Positions 1 to 11,442 of a DNA stretch of 64,000 nucleotides are shown here, piece after piece. Location of the stretch: contig NZ_JACHMO010000001.1 of assembly GCF_014205015.1 (NCBI RefSeq), positions 992,001-1,056,000 of the forward strand, read 5' to 3'. The notes below the pieces were generated by a model, which worked only from the letters and a program-made list of their open reading frames with translations, did no database searches and was not told where the DNA came from. Both the position numbers and the translations under genes were made by a program. This DNA is from Saccharothrix ecbatanensis (GTDB taxonomy: Bacteria > Actinomycetota > Actinomycetes > Mycobacteriales > Pseudonocardiaceae). Positions within the stretch are counted from its first letter, which is position 1; each line of letters starts with the position of its first letter.

Positions 1-699
1 CTGCGCATCCGTGGCTACGCCGCCGGGTGCCTGGACATGGCGGGCGCACGTTCCGCACTTGCCGACCTGGTCGACCGGCTGCCCGAGCACGATGTCGACG
101 TCATCACCGGAATCCCCTTCGCCCCGGCACCTCTCGTCACCACCCCGACGGCCTACGCGGTCGTGGACGTCGAAACCACCGGCTTCGCCGCCTGGGGCAA
201 GGACCGGGTCATCGAGGTAGCGGTCATCCGCGTCGCCCTCGACGGCACCGTCCTCGGCGAGTGGAGCGCACTGGTCGACCCACAACGTCCACTCGCGGCG
301 ACCGAAGTCCACGGCATCACCGAGGACGACCTGGCCGGTGCACCCGTGTTCGCCGACGTGGCGCCTACCCTGGCCGCACACTTGGACGGCGCCGTCGTCG
401 TAGCCCACAACGCCTCGTTCGACTTGAGCTTCCTGAATGCGGAGTTCGCCCGCACCACCACCCCACTCACCCTGAGCGCGACGCTGTGCACGATGAAGCT
501 CGACGACCACGTCCACCAGGTGGGTCGCCGCAAACTGCACGACTGCATCACCGCGATCGGCATATGCACCACTCAGGGCACGGCCCACCGAGCCCTCTCC
601 GACGCCAGGGCCACCGCCGACCTGCTGCGGCACTACCTGACCCACACGCCCCACGATGTGCGAAAACTCGTCACCGCGTCCGAGCGCAGCACCTCGTAG
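1..699 (+). CDS. DEDDh 3'-5' exonuclease (DnaQ-like), 5' end outside window
   Basis: Hydrolyses DNA or RNA 3' ends by a two-metal mechanism, as in DnaQ epsilon and oligoribonuclease-type enzymes. Counting from the first ATG (37), the ExoI motif DVETTG has D44 and E46, ExoII is HNASFD (H124, D129) and ExoIII is HRALSDA (H184, D189), so the DEDDh set is complete. The reading frame is open back to base 1 with convincing codons, so the gene most likely starts before the window and this is its C-terminal exonuclease domain. A frameshifted integrase follows about 75 bp downstream. The gene lies outside the repeat-bounded island and may belong to the chromosome or to a neighbouring element. Domain certain; substrate unknown. 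Confidence 0.8.
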   Translation: MRIRGYAAGCLDMAGARSALADLVDRLPEHDVDVITGIPFAPAPLVTTPTAYAVVDVETTGFAAWGKDRVIEVAVIRVALDGTVLGEWSALVDPQRPLAATEVHGITEDDLAGAPVFADVAPTLAAHLDGAVVVAHNASFDLSFLNAEFARTTTPLTLSATLCTMKLDDHVHQVGRRKLHDCITAIGICTTQGTAHRALSDARATADLLRHYLTHTPHDVRKLVTASERSTS

Positions 700-775
700 G
701 TCCCTGGGCTGCCGAACCGGCCATTCTCGACGAGCTGCTGTTTCTGCTTGTCGAGCATGGACGGAGGTGTTGTTG

Positions 776-2097
776 GTGGGGTATTCGCGGCGGCGTGTGG
801 GTGTGTCTGGTCGGGTTCGGTACACGGCGTATTACTGGGATGCGTGGGGCCGAGAGCGGTCGGCTGGGACGTTCGATCACGTGCGTGATGCCGATCGGGC
901 GTGGCAACGGGCTGAGGTGGACGTGGTGTCGGGTCGGTTCGCCGACGTCAGGAGCGCCCGGCAGTCGTTTGAGCGGTACGTGACGGTGGTGTGGCTGCCA
1001 TCGCACCTGGTCGAGGCGACCACGCGGCAGACCTACACGCATGTGGTGGAGCGGTATCTGGTGCCGGAGTTCGGTCGGATGCGGATGGATCGGGTGCTTC
1101 CGTGTCACGTTCGGGACTTCGTGCACCGGTTGTGCGACGACGGTGTGTCGGCTCAGGTAGTGCAGCGGTGTCGCACCGTGCTCAGTTCGATTTTCACCAC
1201 GGCGTTGCGGGACCAAGTCGTGGTGCAGCACCCGTGCGTCGGAAGCCGCGGTCCGGTGGTGCCACCGGTCCCACTGCGGGTGTTGGAGCCGGAGGAGTTC
1301 GAGTCGCTGCTTGATGCCCTACCCAACATGCGGTGGCGGTTGTTGGTCGAGGTGGCGATCGAGTCGGGTGTGCGGTGGGGTGAGTTGGTCGAGCTGCGGG
1401 TGCACGACCTCGATGTGGCGGCTCGTCTGTTGACGGTGGGCAGGACGGTGGAGGAGGTCGAGCCGCGGTTCCATCCGACCGGCGGGCGTTTCCTGGTGAA
1501 GGAGTACCCGAAGGATCGGGAGTTCCGTCGACTCCGGCTGGGCCGACAGCTTGTCAGCCGGGTCGCGGCCTACGTTGAGCAATCAGGGCTCGCACCGGGT
1601 GACCTGCTGTTCTCCTTCCCGGAGCGTGCGGCGGTCATGGAACCGAGCTCATCCGGCGACGGATTGGATCCGGGCGATCAGGGACGCTGTCGCGTTACTC
1701 GGCGCGTGGATGCCGATGTGGAACGTGCCGCGCTGCCTACGCCGGCTACCGGGCCCGGCGGCGTGTGCAGGGCAAGGATTGCCCTCGGCGTGGACGGTGC
1801 GTGGACACTGACGGGCACCTACCTCGCAGGTGGTATCTCAGGAATATCTGGAAACCGGCCCTGGCCGCGGCTGGGGTCACGCGTCGGGTGCGGATGTATG
1901 ACCTGCGGCACGCGCATGCCTCCTGGCTGCTCGCCGGTGGTGCCGACATCCAGACCGTCCGCGAGCGTCTCGGTCACGCCAGCCTGCGGGCCACCGAGAG
2001 GTACCTGCACACTCTTGCCGAGTCTGACGAGATGGCCCGAAGCCGCCCTGGTCTCGTGCCGGTCGACTACGAGCAGGCGTGCGGCAACGTCAGATAG
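776..2097 (+). pseudogene. tyrosine recombinase (phage/ICE-type integrase), frameshifted
   Basis: A site-specific integrase split over two frames. The N-terminal SAM-like core-binding domain and the first catalytic Arg (SGVRWGEL) read in one frame from about 776 (GTG, with GGAGG 8 bp upstream). The C-terminal catalytic part, with a Cys-rich insert (CRCGTC), the DLRHAH box, LGH and the nucleophile region ERYLHT, reads in the -1 frame and ends with TAG at 2095-2097. The switch lies between about 1620 and 1660, equivalent to a one-base deletion. The first residue of the HxxR box reads Tyr (YDLRH). Programmed frameshifting or a sequencing error cannot be excluded, but decay is simplest. The gene ends just before the tRNA-Val fragment at 2187, the usual int-att arrangement. 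Confidence 0.8.
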
Positions 2098-2141
2098 TCG
2101 AGGCGAGGTTCACGGTCAGGTGACGGTCAAACGCCAGAGGG

Positions 2142-2166
2142 CCTGTCGGCGATGATCACCGACAGG
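2142..2166 (+). terminator. hairpin after the first integrase
   Basis: An 8-bp perfect stem (2142-2149 with 2159-2166) with a 9-base loop starts 44 bp after the integrase stop. No T-run follows, as is common in high-GC actinobacteria. Confidence 0.45.
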
Positions 2167-2186
2167 ACCTCTGAGCTGCACTTCTC

Positions 2187-2410
2187 TGGTGGACGATACT
2201 GGGATTGAACCAGTGACCCCTACCGTGTCAAAAAAAAGATATGGGGGTCCGGCTCTGACCTGCGCTTTCTCGACTCGCGCAGGTCAGAGCCGGTTGTTCC
2301 CAACGGTTAGGTCGAGTTCTATCGGGTTCCACCGCGTTTGCGTCGCCGCCAGATCGCCGTTCGATCTTGTCGCGACGTCGGTCTTGGGACCTTGATCGCT
2401 CGGATGTCCT
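2187..2410 (-). repeat. left att-type direct repeat with tRNA-Val(GAC) 3' fragment
   Basis: Bases 2187-2231 on the minus strand read as the 3' part of a tRNA: anticodon loop with GAC, a 5-bp T stem around TTCAATC, acceptor strand ATCGTCC and ACCA. The 5' half (D arm and 5' acceptor strand) is missing, so this is not a functional tRNA but the kind of core left by tyrosine-integrase insertion. About 175 bp of further sequence after the core is nearly identical to the copy at 62726-62944. The plus-strand translation (DDTGIEPVTPTVSK) is a familiar artefact of tRNA antisense reading, not a protein. Confidence 0.85.
2249..2293. terminator. 17-bp perfect inverted repeat inside the att repeat
   Basis: Arms 2249-2265 and 2277-2293 pair perfectly around an 11-base loop. 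The same hairpin, with two changed bases, is present in the right-hand repeat (about 62780-62825). It may be a transcription terminator or a recombination arm structure, and its conservation in both copies favours a function. Confidence 0.5.
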
Positions 2411-2867
2411 AAGGTATGCGTGCCCTGGACCGGCGAATTGTCTTCCGCAGCGGTTTCACCGGCGACCAGCTTCATTGGCGAAACCACGTGGATGAACTCA
2501 CGCAGCGGGACCACCCCTGCTCGCTCGGGCAAGACGGCGTGGTGTCCGGTCCGGTCGTGCCGGACGGACCACCCCACAAGCGAGCGTCAACAGCCTGGTC
2601 CAGGCCATATTGGACAGTCCGCACGTGAGCCACGGCTGGCTGAACTCAAGTGATGTCGGACTGCACAAGACCGCCGGCGGACCCGCGGCGAGCGTGACCG
2701 ACCTCGGGCCGGTCCGTTCGACCCGGTCCGCCGGCCACCTCGACGGCGGCGCCGCCCAGCGAGGCCGCGCGGCATGACCCGGCACCGTTCGTCCCACTTG
2801 CCCCGAGCGCGGACGCCACGTCCGCCCGTCCTCGGCCCCGGCCCCCTCAGTCGCCGCGTCGGCGCCG
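2411..2867. other. no intact gene; decayed mobile-element DNA
   Basis: About 450 bp without a convincing ORF. A short open stretch near 2590-2777 on the plus strand ends in TGA overlapping the next ATG, which hints at a former operon leading into the methyltransferase relic. No family is recognisable. Confidence 0.4.
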
Positions 2868-3104
2868 GTCATCGGGTCGCTGTGCACCTGCTACGGCGGC
2901 CTGGACCTCGGCGTGCTCATGGGCGTATCGCCCGGATGGGTCACAGACCTCCCGCTGCCCCGCGCCGCACAACTGCGGGCGCTGGGCAACGGCGTGGTCC
3001 CCCAGCAGGCCGCCCACGCGGTGTCGCTGCTGCTGGACGAGCTCGCCGAGCCCCTCCACATTGAGCACCGGCCCCAGGCCGGCGAGGAGGTGCTCGCGGC
3101 ATGA
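2868..3104 (+). pseudogene. C5-cytosine DNA methyltransferase relic with internal deletion
   Basis: In one frame the N-terminal SAM-binding motif I (CTCYGGLDLG) runs directly into the C-terminal part (SPGWVTDLPLPRAAQLRALG then NGVVPQQA). Intact enzymes have over 200 residues between these, including the PC catalytic loop and ENV motif. The catalytic core has therefore been deleted in frame and the product cannot be active. The stop overlaps the next ATG (ATGA), so the former operon spacing survives. Such methyltransferases are common cargo of actinomycete integrative elements and phages. Confidence 0.75.
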
Positions 3105-3433
3105 CCGCACGAAACCCGGCGGTGCCCGATCCCGGGCCCGCCCTGCGACTGCTGTTCCTGGCGGCCGGAGTGAAGCGCACCACGGTGCTGTTGCTGGCCT
3201 GTGAGGGCGAGATCCCGCGCTTCGACCTGGTGCTCTGTTCGGCGGGACTGGCGGGCCCGCCAGGGTGTGGGGGTCGTCTTGGACGCGTCGGAGACGGTGA
3301 TGCCGTGAAGCTGACGGGGTTGCCGCGCACCGTGACAACCCCACCCTGCGCGAGCTGCATCGGGCCATCGTCGCGTTGCGCCGCAGTCAGCCAGACGCGC
3401 GTCGGATGCCGTGGTAATTCGATCATGCGGTGA
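3101..3433 (+). pseudogene. PAPS-reductase-like (adenine nucleotide alpha-hydrolase) relic
   Basis: The first 50 residues contain a degraded PP-loop region (AAGVKRTTVLLLACEGEIPR then FDLVL). It resembles the SFGGGVDST-type ATP-pyrophosphatase start of phosphoadenosine phosphosulfate reductase-family proteins found next to methyltransferases in phages and ICEs. The SGG..S signature is damaged and downstream family sequence breaks off after about 50 codons. The start overlaps the methyltransferase relic stop (ATGA). Family assignment rests on a short segment. Confidence 0.5.
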
Positions 3434-3931
3434 CCTGGGGCCAGCTGTTGCGCTGGGCGCACTACGCCCTCGTGGTGCACCCGCTGGACACCGCCCTGGC
3501 GGAGAAGCACTGGCAGGCGCCGCGGACCGCGCTGGACGTCTGGACTTCACCGGTCAGTCGATCGAAGGCCGAGCGACAGGAGCAGTCGCCGGTATGGGTT
3601 GATCTTTGTTCGAGACGTGCTTGGCCTGGTGTGCGACCCGCTCGACGCGAGCAGGCTCGTTGGCCCCGACGAAAGGTAACCCGACGATCTCCCCCGACTG
3701 GCTCGCCGGATTGACGCGCGACATGCTCCACAACATGATCGAGTCGGCGATGGTCGCAGCCTTGCGGATGGTTCCCGAACGGGTGTTCGATGCCGGAGGC
3801 TTCGATGTGATCCCGCAGGTCGTGGCTGGAAAGTGGCACCCGGGGTGGGCAAGCGTCGGCGTGCTAGGGAAGGATCATGCCGTGCAGACCGTTCCCGGTG
3901 TCGCCTCGCCTCTCCTGAGGAGGGTCGAACG
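3434..3931. other. about 500 bp without a supported gene
   Basis: Short open frames exist on both strands (for example plus 3430-3714 and minus 3554-3736), but none has a recognisable domain, a clear ribosome site or neighbours that support it. This is probably further decayed element DNA. Confidence 0.4.
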
Positions 3932-4546
3932 ATGACCTACCCAGTTCGCGCGGTGGGAACGATGTCGGGCACCGTGTTCACCCTGCCCGACAGGGATACG
4001 AGTTCGACGAAGGTGCGGATCTTCGGCACGTCGGCGACGATCGTCCACCGTACCCATCATGCCGAACACGGTCGTCGATGTGGTGAAGGTCTTGGTCATC
4101 TCGACTCGATGGAGTTGCTCGACGTTCTCATGGGGTTGCCTTCCGGGGAGGCGGTGCCCCTTTCCGCGGTTGGTCCGTCGAGTCTTCGTGTGCTCCGGCG
4201 GGCGCCTAGCGGAGTAGTGAACTTCACGCCCCGCTCGGTGACCCGGCTTGTCGTTCCCGTGGTGACCCCCTTGCTCGCCGTCGTGTATTCCTCGCACTGG
4301 CGTGACGGCTTGGTGCGCGCGTCCGAGTTCGCGGCTTACTGCCCGCGGATGTTCGTCGCCCGAGAGCTTCCCGAGAACGCTGATGAGGTTCTCGTCGAGG
4401 CGTCGTGGTACGGCGTTGGCGTCGCGGTAGGGCCGCGGTCCGCGCCGACCGTGGTGCTGGATCCGGAACCTCTGTCCGAGTGGCGTCCGTCCGTCGCGTG
4501 GTGGCGCTTCTGCGAGCGCGTCTACCGCCACACGCTCGACCGCTGA
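3932..4546 (+). CDS. hypothetical protein, 204 aa
   Basis: ATG 3932 follows AGGAGG with 8-bp spacing, so the start is good. No family is recognised. The middle holds a hydrophobic stretch (LVVPVVTPLLAVVYS) that is short for a membrane span. The C-terminus is Trp-rich. It converges with the minus-strand gene ending at 4550, with only three bases between the stops. Expressed status is inferred from the ribosome site and codon pattern only. Confidence 0.55.
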   Translation: MTYPVRAVGTMSGTVFTLPDRDTSSTKVRIFGTSATIVHRTHHAEHGRRCGEGLGHLDSMELLDVLMGLPSGEAVPLSAVGPSSLRVLRRAPSGVVNFTPRSVTRLVVPVVTPLLAVVYSSHWRDGLVRASEFAAYCPRMFVARELPENADEVLVEASWYGVGVAVGPRSAPTVVLDPEPLSEWRPSVAWWRFCERVYRHTLDR

Positions 4547-4549
4547 CAC

Positions 4550-5740
4550 TCACGGCTGGTCGGTCGGCCAGAGTGGCAGCTTGGCCCAGACCTCCAAGGG
4601 CTTCTGTGGTTTCAGCGGCTTCGCCCGCTTGAGCTGGGCGGGGATGAGGTCGTGGTTGTCGAGCGCGTTGCGGCAGATGTTCTGCCAGTACTGGGCGCGT
4701 TGACGCAGCGTCGGCGCGTCGAGCATGTCCGCCGCGTACCCGGACCAGACGGCCACGGCGTGCGCCATCGCCTCGTTCTTGTCGGTCCGCTGGAGGAACC
4801 TCGTCAGCTTCCGCTCGGCGCAGACCTCGCAGGGACAGCGAGGGGCCAGGTGCTCCTTGGCGCCGAACAGTTCAGCGAGCTTCTTGCCTTTCCACCAGCA
4901 CATGAGTTCGGGGATCAGGACGCTCGGCGAGGGGTCCTGACTGAACGCCATGGACTTCTGCGGCGGCTCGACGGTGTGCCGGATCTTTCCGCCGGTGCCG
5001 ATGGTGCCGGCGAAGGCGCCGTGGGCGACCAGGTCGAACGCGTTGAAGTCCGTGCGCATCGGCATGAGCTCGATCGTCGCGGCGAGCGTCCTGAGGTTGG
5101 GGATGATGCGTGCCGCGGCCTGCGCGAGCGGGTCGAACTGCTTGCCGAGCACGAGCGCGACCGGGCAGCCGATGTCGGCCAGGATCGCCGTCGTCTGGCG
5201 GATGAACTTCCGGTCGAGGAAGGAGATGTCCAGCGGTGCCACGAAGATCATGTCGTTGCGACGCAGGAGTTTCACCTGCCGTGCAGCCGCCTTGAGCGAG
5301 TCGGTGTCGCCCGCGGCGATGTACTTGGTCGGGGTGAGCGCCGCCGGCGCGCCTGCCATCAACTGCTGGTTGAGCATGTCCTCGAGGCTCGTCGGGAGCA
5401 GTTGGTGCTCGGGGGACCAGAAAGGCGCGTCCACTGTCGCGACGTGCTTCTCGTACGCGGCGGGGTCGACCAGGACAAGGCCTTCGAACCCGTCTTCGGC
5501 GAGCAACTTCATGCGGTCGTACGTCTTGGCGCCGGCGAGGACGAACCCGCTGCGTTCCAGGTTGACGTGCGGCCGCAACGCGGGCACTTGATCCGGGCGC
5601 GCGTAGATCAGCATGCGGTTGAGCAGGACGCCGACACTGCCTGCGGGGCGCTGCGGCGAGGGGAGGTCGGCGAGCTGCGCGAGCGGGCTCGCCGTTCCGT
5701 CGTTCGGCGGGGAGGAGCTCCCGTCGTGGAGATCAGTCAT
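4550..5740 (-). CDS. TGT-like zinc protein of unknown function, 396 aa
   Basis: Near the C-terminus lies CPCEVC followed 20 residues later by a His (AMAHAV). This Cx1Cx2C...H pattern resembles the zinc site of tRNA-guanine transglycosylases. The preceding alternating hydrophobic segments (GLVLVDP, MIFVAPLDISFLD, PVALVLG) fit a TIM barrel. Queuine TGTs act on tRNA; the related DpdA inserts 7-deazaguanines into DNA. The substrate here cannot be told, and the fold is inferred from spacing, not from an alignment. ATG 5740 overlaps the upstream HTH/ImmA gene by 8 bp, so the two are probably co-translated and functionally linked. No queuosine-type biosynthesis genes are in the window. Confidence 0.5.
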   Translation of the reverse strand: MTDLHDGSSSPPNDGTASPLAQLADLPSPQRPAGSVGVLLNRMLIYARPDQVPALRPHVNLERSGFVLAGAKTYDRMKLLAEDGFEGLVLVDPAAYEKHVATVDAPFWSPEHQLLPTSLEDMLNQQLMAGAPAALTPTKYIAAGDTDSLKAAARQVKLLRRNDMIFVAPLDISFLDRKFIRQTTAILADIGCPVALVLGKQFDPLAQAAARIIPNLRTLAATIELMPMRTDFNAFDLVAHGAFAGTIGTGGKIRHTVEPPQKSMAFSQDPSPSVLIPELMCWWKGKKLAELFGAKEHLAPRCPCEVCAERKLTRFLQRTDKNEAMAHAVAVWSGYAADMLDAPTLRQRAQYWQNICRNALDNHDLIPAQLKRAKPLKPQKPLEVWAKLPLWPTDQP

Positions 5741-6836
5741 CGTCTGCCCCCAACACATCGTCGCCGAGCATTGCCCGGAGGTTCTCGGCGGTCGTTCCCG
5801 CCTTCGCGGCTGCGGCGTCAACGCCGCCGGTCGAGCGGACCGCGGCGGCTACGAGGGCGGGCACCACTGTCGGCGCGTCGTCCGGCAGCGGCTCGGGTTC
5901 TCCGGTCTTCCAGCCGAGTGCGGACATCTGGGTGTTGAGCGTGCGGTACCGGGAGTCCGTGATGACGGCCAAGTCGACCGCACGGCGCAGCAGCGCGGCT
6001 GCGGACATGCGCCAGTGCGCCTTCAACTGCAACAACCGGGCCGGAGTGATCGGCATGGCGCGGAGGTCGCCCCGCACCTGGGCTACCGGTGCGAGCAGTT
6101 CGCCGGCGAACGCCTGCGCCATGTCCTCCACGTCCATGTCCGGCGCGGGGGCACATGCGATGTGGCCCAATTCGTGAGCCAGGGTGAACCTTTGACGTTC
6201 GGCGGGCGCGTCGGTGTTGACCACGAACACCGGCGCCTCCCCCGGGGGGTGCAGGCTGGTCGCGTCCACCTCGCGTCCTCCGAGCGACATCGGCACCACG
6301 AGCGCGCCCACCTGTTCGGCGACCGCGGTCACGGACTCGATCGGCCCGTCCGGGAGCTTGAGCGTGCGCCTCAGCGCGCGTGCCGCGTCCTCCGGGCCGT
6401 CCATGCCTCCGACCCGCATCGGAACGAGCGTGAACTCCCGTAGGGGCACGGTGGAGTCGACCGCGAGCCTCCGGAGGTAAAGGCGCAGCAGGTTGATCCG
6501 AGCGTGCAGTCGCCGCAGCGTCGACGCCTTCGTCGACGCGCGGTTGCGGTGGTAGAGGCACCCTTCACCGAGCGACCACAGCTTCGCGTCGCTGACGAGA
6601 AGGTCCGGGGTCGCGCTCAGGGCGCTCGCGAACAACTCGAGCCGCTCCCCGGCGACCGTCAGCAAACCCTTCTCCGCACGGGAGACGTAACCCTGGCTGA
6701 TCTCCGGATCCGCCTTCGCCAGCCGGGTCAGCTCCTCGGCCAGCCGCTTCTGCGTCCACCCGACCGCCTCACGTGCGGCGACCAGCAGATCCGGGTTGGC
6801 ATCACCGGCCACGAAGCCGTTCATGCAGGCAAACAT
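5733..6836 (-). CDS. HTH (XRE) regulator with ImmA/IrrE-type metallopeptidase domain
   Basis: The N-terminal ~75 residues form a Cro/C1-type helix-turn-helix (VGWTQKRLAEEL, then ISQGYVSRAEKG). The middle carries the zinc-peptidase signature in FTLAHELGHIACAP (HExxH). ImmA-type proteases cleave a partner repressor and so switch mobile-element or stress genes; here both functions are fused. An in-frame ATG at 6824 is an alternative start. It leads a two-gene operon with the TGT-like gene. A near-perfect palindrome just upstream (6839-6854) may be its own operator. Confidence 0.8.
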   Translation of the reverse strand: MFACMNGFVAGDANPDLLVAAREAVGWTQKRLAEELTRLAKADPEISQGYVSRAEKGLLTVAGERLELFASALSATPDLLVSDAKLWSLGEGCLYHRNRASTKASTLRRLHARINLLRLYLRRLAVDSTVPLREFTLVPMRVGGMDGPEDAARALRRTLKLPDGPIESVTAVAEQVGALVVPMSLGGREVDATSLHPPGEAPVFVVNTDAPAERQRFTLAHELGHIACAPAPDMDVEDMAQAFAGELLAPVAQVRGDLRAMPITPARLLQLKAHWRMSAAALLRRAVDLAVITDSRYRTLNTQMSALGWKTGEPEPLPDDAPTVVPALVAAAVRSTGGVDAAAAKAGTTAENLRAMLGDDVLGADDD

Positions 6837-6838
6837 AC

Positions 6839-6854
6839 GTCAGAATATTCCGAC
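6839..6854. promoter_or_regulatory. AT-rich palindrome, candidate operator/-10 of the HTH-ImmA operon
   Basis: A 16-bp palindrome (GTCAGAATATTCCGAC) with one mismatched pair lies immediately before the HTH-ImmA start. Its AT-rich centre is unusual for this GC-rich DNA. Autoregulation by the HTH protein is inferred. Confidence 0.45.
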
Positions 6855-6956
6855 TGTCCACAACCTCTGTGGGTAGGGGCGCGCTGTGCGCCGAGGGTGA
6901 CGTCGTGGGCAAGTCGCGCGGGATCGCGCTGACGTCGTTGGACAGCTCGTTGAGGT

Positions 6957-9778
<2,822 letters not shown>

Positions 9779-9782
9779 CGTC

Positions 9783-10433
9783 CTAGCCCTCCGACGGAGG
9801 CGTGGGCTTGCGCAGGCGGGTGGCGAGGACGGCGGCCTGGGTGCGGCGTTCGAGGCCGAGCTTGGCCAACAGGTGCGAGACGTAGTTCTTGACGGTCTTC
9901 TCGGCCAGGAACATCTTCTCGGCGATCTGCCGGTTGGTCAGCCCTTCGCCGATGTAGTCGAGCACCGTGCGTTCCTGGTCGGTGAGCATCCGCACCGGGT
10001 CGCCCTGCTCGCGTTCGCGGCGGATGCGGTTGAGCAGCGCGGCCGTGGAGCGGGCGTCGAGCAGGGATTCGCCGGCCGCGACGGTGCGGACCGCAGTTTG
10101 CAGGTCGGTGCCGAGGATGCGCTTGAGGACGAACCCGGACGCGCCGGCCATGATGGCGTCGAACAGGGCCTCGTCGTCGGTGAACGAGGTCAGCATCAGG
10201 CACTTGAGGTCGGGCATGCGGGAGCGCAGCTCGCGGCACAGCTCGATGCCGTTGCCGTCGGGCAGCCGAACGTCCAGCACGGCGACGTCCGCGCCGCTCG
10301 CGTGCACCCTGGCCAGCGCTTCGGACACCGACCCGGCCTCGCCCACCACCTCCAGATCGTCCGCACTGTTCAGCAGTTCGCGTACGCCTACGCGGACCAC
10401 CTCGTGGTCGTCCACCAGAAACACCCGGGCCAC
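9783..10433 (-). CDS. dosR: DosR/DevR-like NarL-family response regulator
   Basis: Receiver domain plus LuxR-type HTH. Starting at GTG 10433 (GAGGGG 10 bp upstream), residues D8, D9, D54, T82 and K104 fall exactly at the M. tuberculosis DosR numbering. Blocks such as [30 protein letters not shown] and [13 protein letters not shown] are almost identical. The C-terminal HTH (LTNRQIAEK...[15 protein letters not shown]) should bind the regulon promoters. An in-frame GTG at 10442 is possible but too close to the ribosome site. The upstream same-strand gene is a USP, recalling Rv3134c-dosR. It is probably phosphorylated by the convergent DosS-like kinase. Confidence 0.93.
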   Translation of the reverse strand: MARVFLVDDHEVVRVGVRELLNSADDLEVVGEAGSVSEALARVHASGADVAVLDVRLPDGNGIELCRELRSRMPDLKCLMLTSFTDDEALFDAIMAGASGFVLKRILGTDLQTAVRTVAAGESLLDARSTAALLNRIRREREQGDPVRMLTDQERTVLDYIGEGLTNRQIAEKMFLAEKTVKNYVSHLLAKLGLERRTQAAVLATRLRKPTPPSEG

Positions 10434-10494
10434 CGGTTTCACCCCTCTGTCTTCCGCCTGCACCGACCCTCTCCGAGGGAAGACGACCGACACA

Positions 10495-10508
10495 GGGTCC
10501 AAAGACCC
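10495..10508. promoter_or_regulatory. inverted repeat GGGTC-CAAA-GACCC before dosR
   Basis: Arms 10495-10499 and 10504-10508 flank 4 bp, 62 bp before the dosR start. Arm order and spacing match the mycobacterial DosR box (GGGAC-N4-GTCCC), but the central A/T is swapped. An autoregulatory site is possible but not shown. Confidence 0.4.
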
Positions 10509-10545
10509 TCCCGCTACACGCTCAACGTCCCTCCTTCCCATCTTG

Positions 10546-11253
10546 TCAGCGCACCGCGTGCACTGCTCGCTCGTGCTCGGCGGAAGGTGAGGCTGCGACG
10601 TCGGCCGGGTAGCGGTGTGCCACGAGGACGGGGCACGGGGCGTGGTGCAGGGCCGTTCGGGTGGCCGGACCGCGTCCGGCCAGGACGAGCAGGTCGGTGT
10701 CGGCGTACCGGGTGATCGCCTCGTGGGGGTGCATCCTGGCCAGCACCGAGGTGTGATGGGTGCCGCGCAGCACATCGTCGGCGTGGGCGACCGGCCAGAC
10801 GGGGTCGTCGGCACGCACCGGCAGCGACGGTGTGGCGTGCAGGACGCGCAGCGCCACGTGCTGCCCTTCGGCGTAGGCGACGGTACGGGCCAGGGCCAGG
10901 TCGTCGTCGGCCACGTCACCGGACAGCAGCACGGTGACCCGGCGGTGGGTGCGGCGCAGGGCCTCGGCGGTGCCGCGGACCACGACGACGTCGCACACGG
11001 CGTGCTTGACCAGCGGCAACACCAGCCTGCCGAGGCCCAATGACGTGCCGTTGGCCCCGCGGTAGCCGACCACGAGGAGCCCGGCCCGGGAGCCCGCGAG
11101 CATCAGGTCGTGGACGGGGTCGGCGGTGGGTAGGTGCACTTCCAGCGGCGCCCCGGTCGACGCGGCGTGCTCGGCCGCCCACCTCAGGGCGGCCTCGCCC
11201 CAGGGGGAGCCGTCGTCTGCAACGACGACAGGCGCGGGAGTTCCGTGGGTCAT
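10546..11253 (-). CDS. universal stress protein (two-half UspA type), 235 aa
   Basis: N-terminal UspA strand [20 protein letters not shown], then a degenerate nucleotide-loop region ([11 protein letters not shown]). A weaker second half ends with [27 protein letters not shown]. The gene precedes dosR on the same strand with a 112-bp gap, paralleling Rv3134c upstream of dosR. Usp proteins bind ATP and modulate persistence; the canonical G2xG9xGS loop is imperfect here. Divergent from the USP at 11443 with an operator-like repeat between. Confidence 0.8.
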   Translation of the reverse strand: MTHGTPAPVVVADDGSPWGEAALRWAAEHAASTGAPLEVHLPTADPVHDLMLAGSRAGLLVVGYRGANGTSLGLGRLVLPLVKHAVCDVVVVRGTAEALRRTHRRVTVLLSGDVADDDLALARTVAYAEGQHVALRVLHATPSLPVRADDPVWPVAHADDVLRGTHHTSVLARMHPHEAITRYADTDLLVLAGRGPATRTALHHAPCPVLVAHRYPADVAASPSAEHERAVHAVR

Positions 11254-11319
11254 GGCTTCACGGTGGTCCGCCTGATGTCGGCGGCACAGGGTCGTGGGTG
11301 GTGTTGGGCGGTGACCCAA

Positions 11320-11340
11320 GGGCCCTGTCCGGTGAGGACC
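11320..11340. promoter_or_regulatory. operator-like repeat GGGCCC-N9-AGGACC
   Basis: Degenerate member of the recurrent motif, between two divergent USP genes (66 bp and 102 bp from their starts). It is preceded by AA and followed by TA like the better copies. Confidence 0.5.
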
Positions 11341-11442
11341 TAGGACCACTGCCCTCGGCGCCACGGCTGCCTAGCGTCGAATCCGAGGGAGACACGCGGG
11401 TCGGCCTGCGGTCCCGACAGCGGATTCGGAGAGGAACCTGTG

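Noticed and set aside
2189..2395. ORF reading DDTGIEPVTPTVSK and its twin at 62620-62844
   Set aside because: This is the antisense translation of the tRNA-Val 3' end, a known annotation artefact.
3554..3736. 60-codon minus-strand ORF in the left border region
   Set aside because: Less biased composition than other shadows, but no recognisable domain or start signal.
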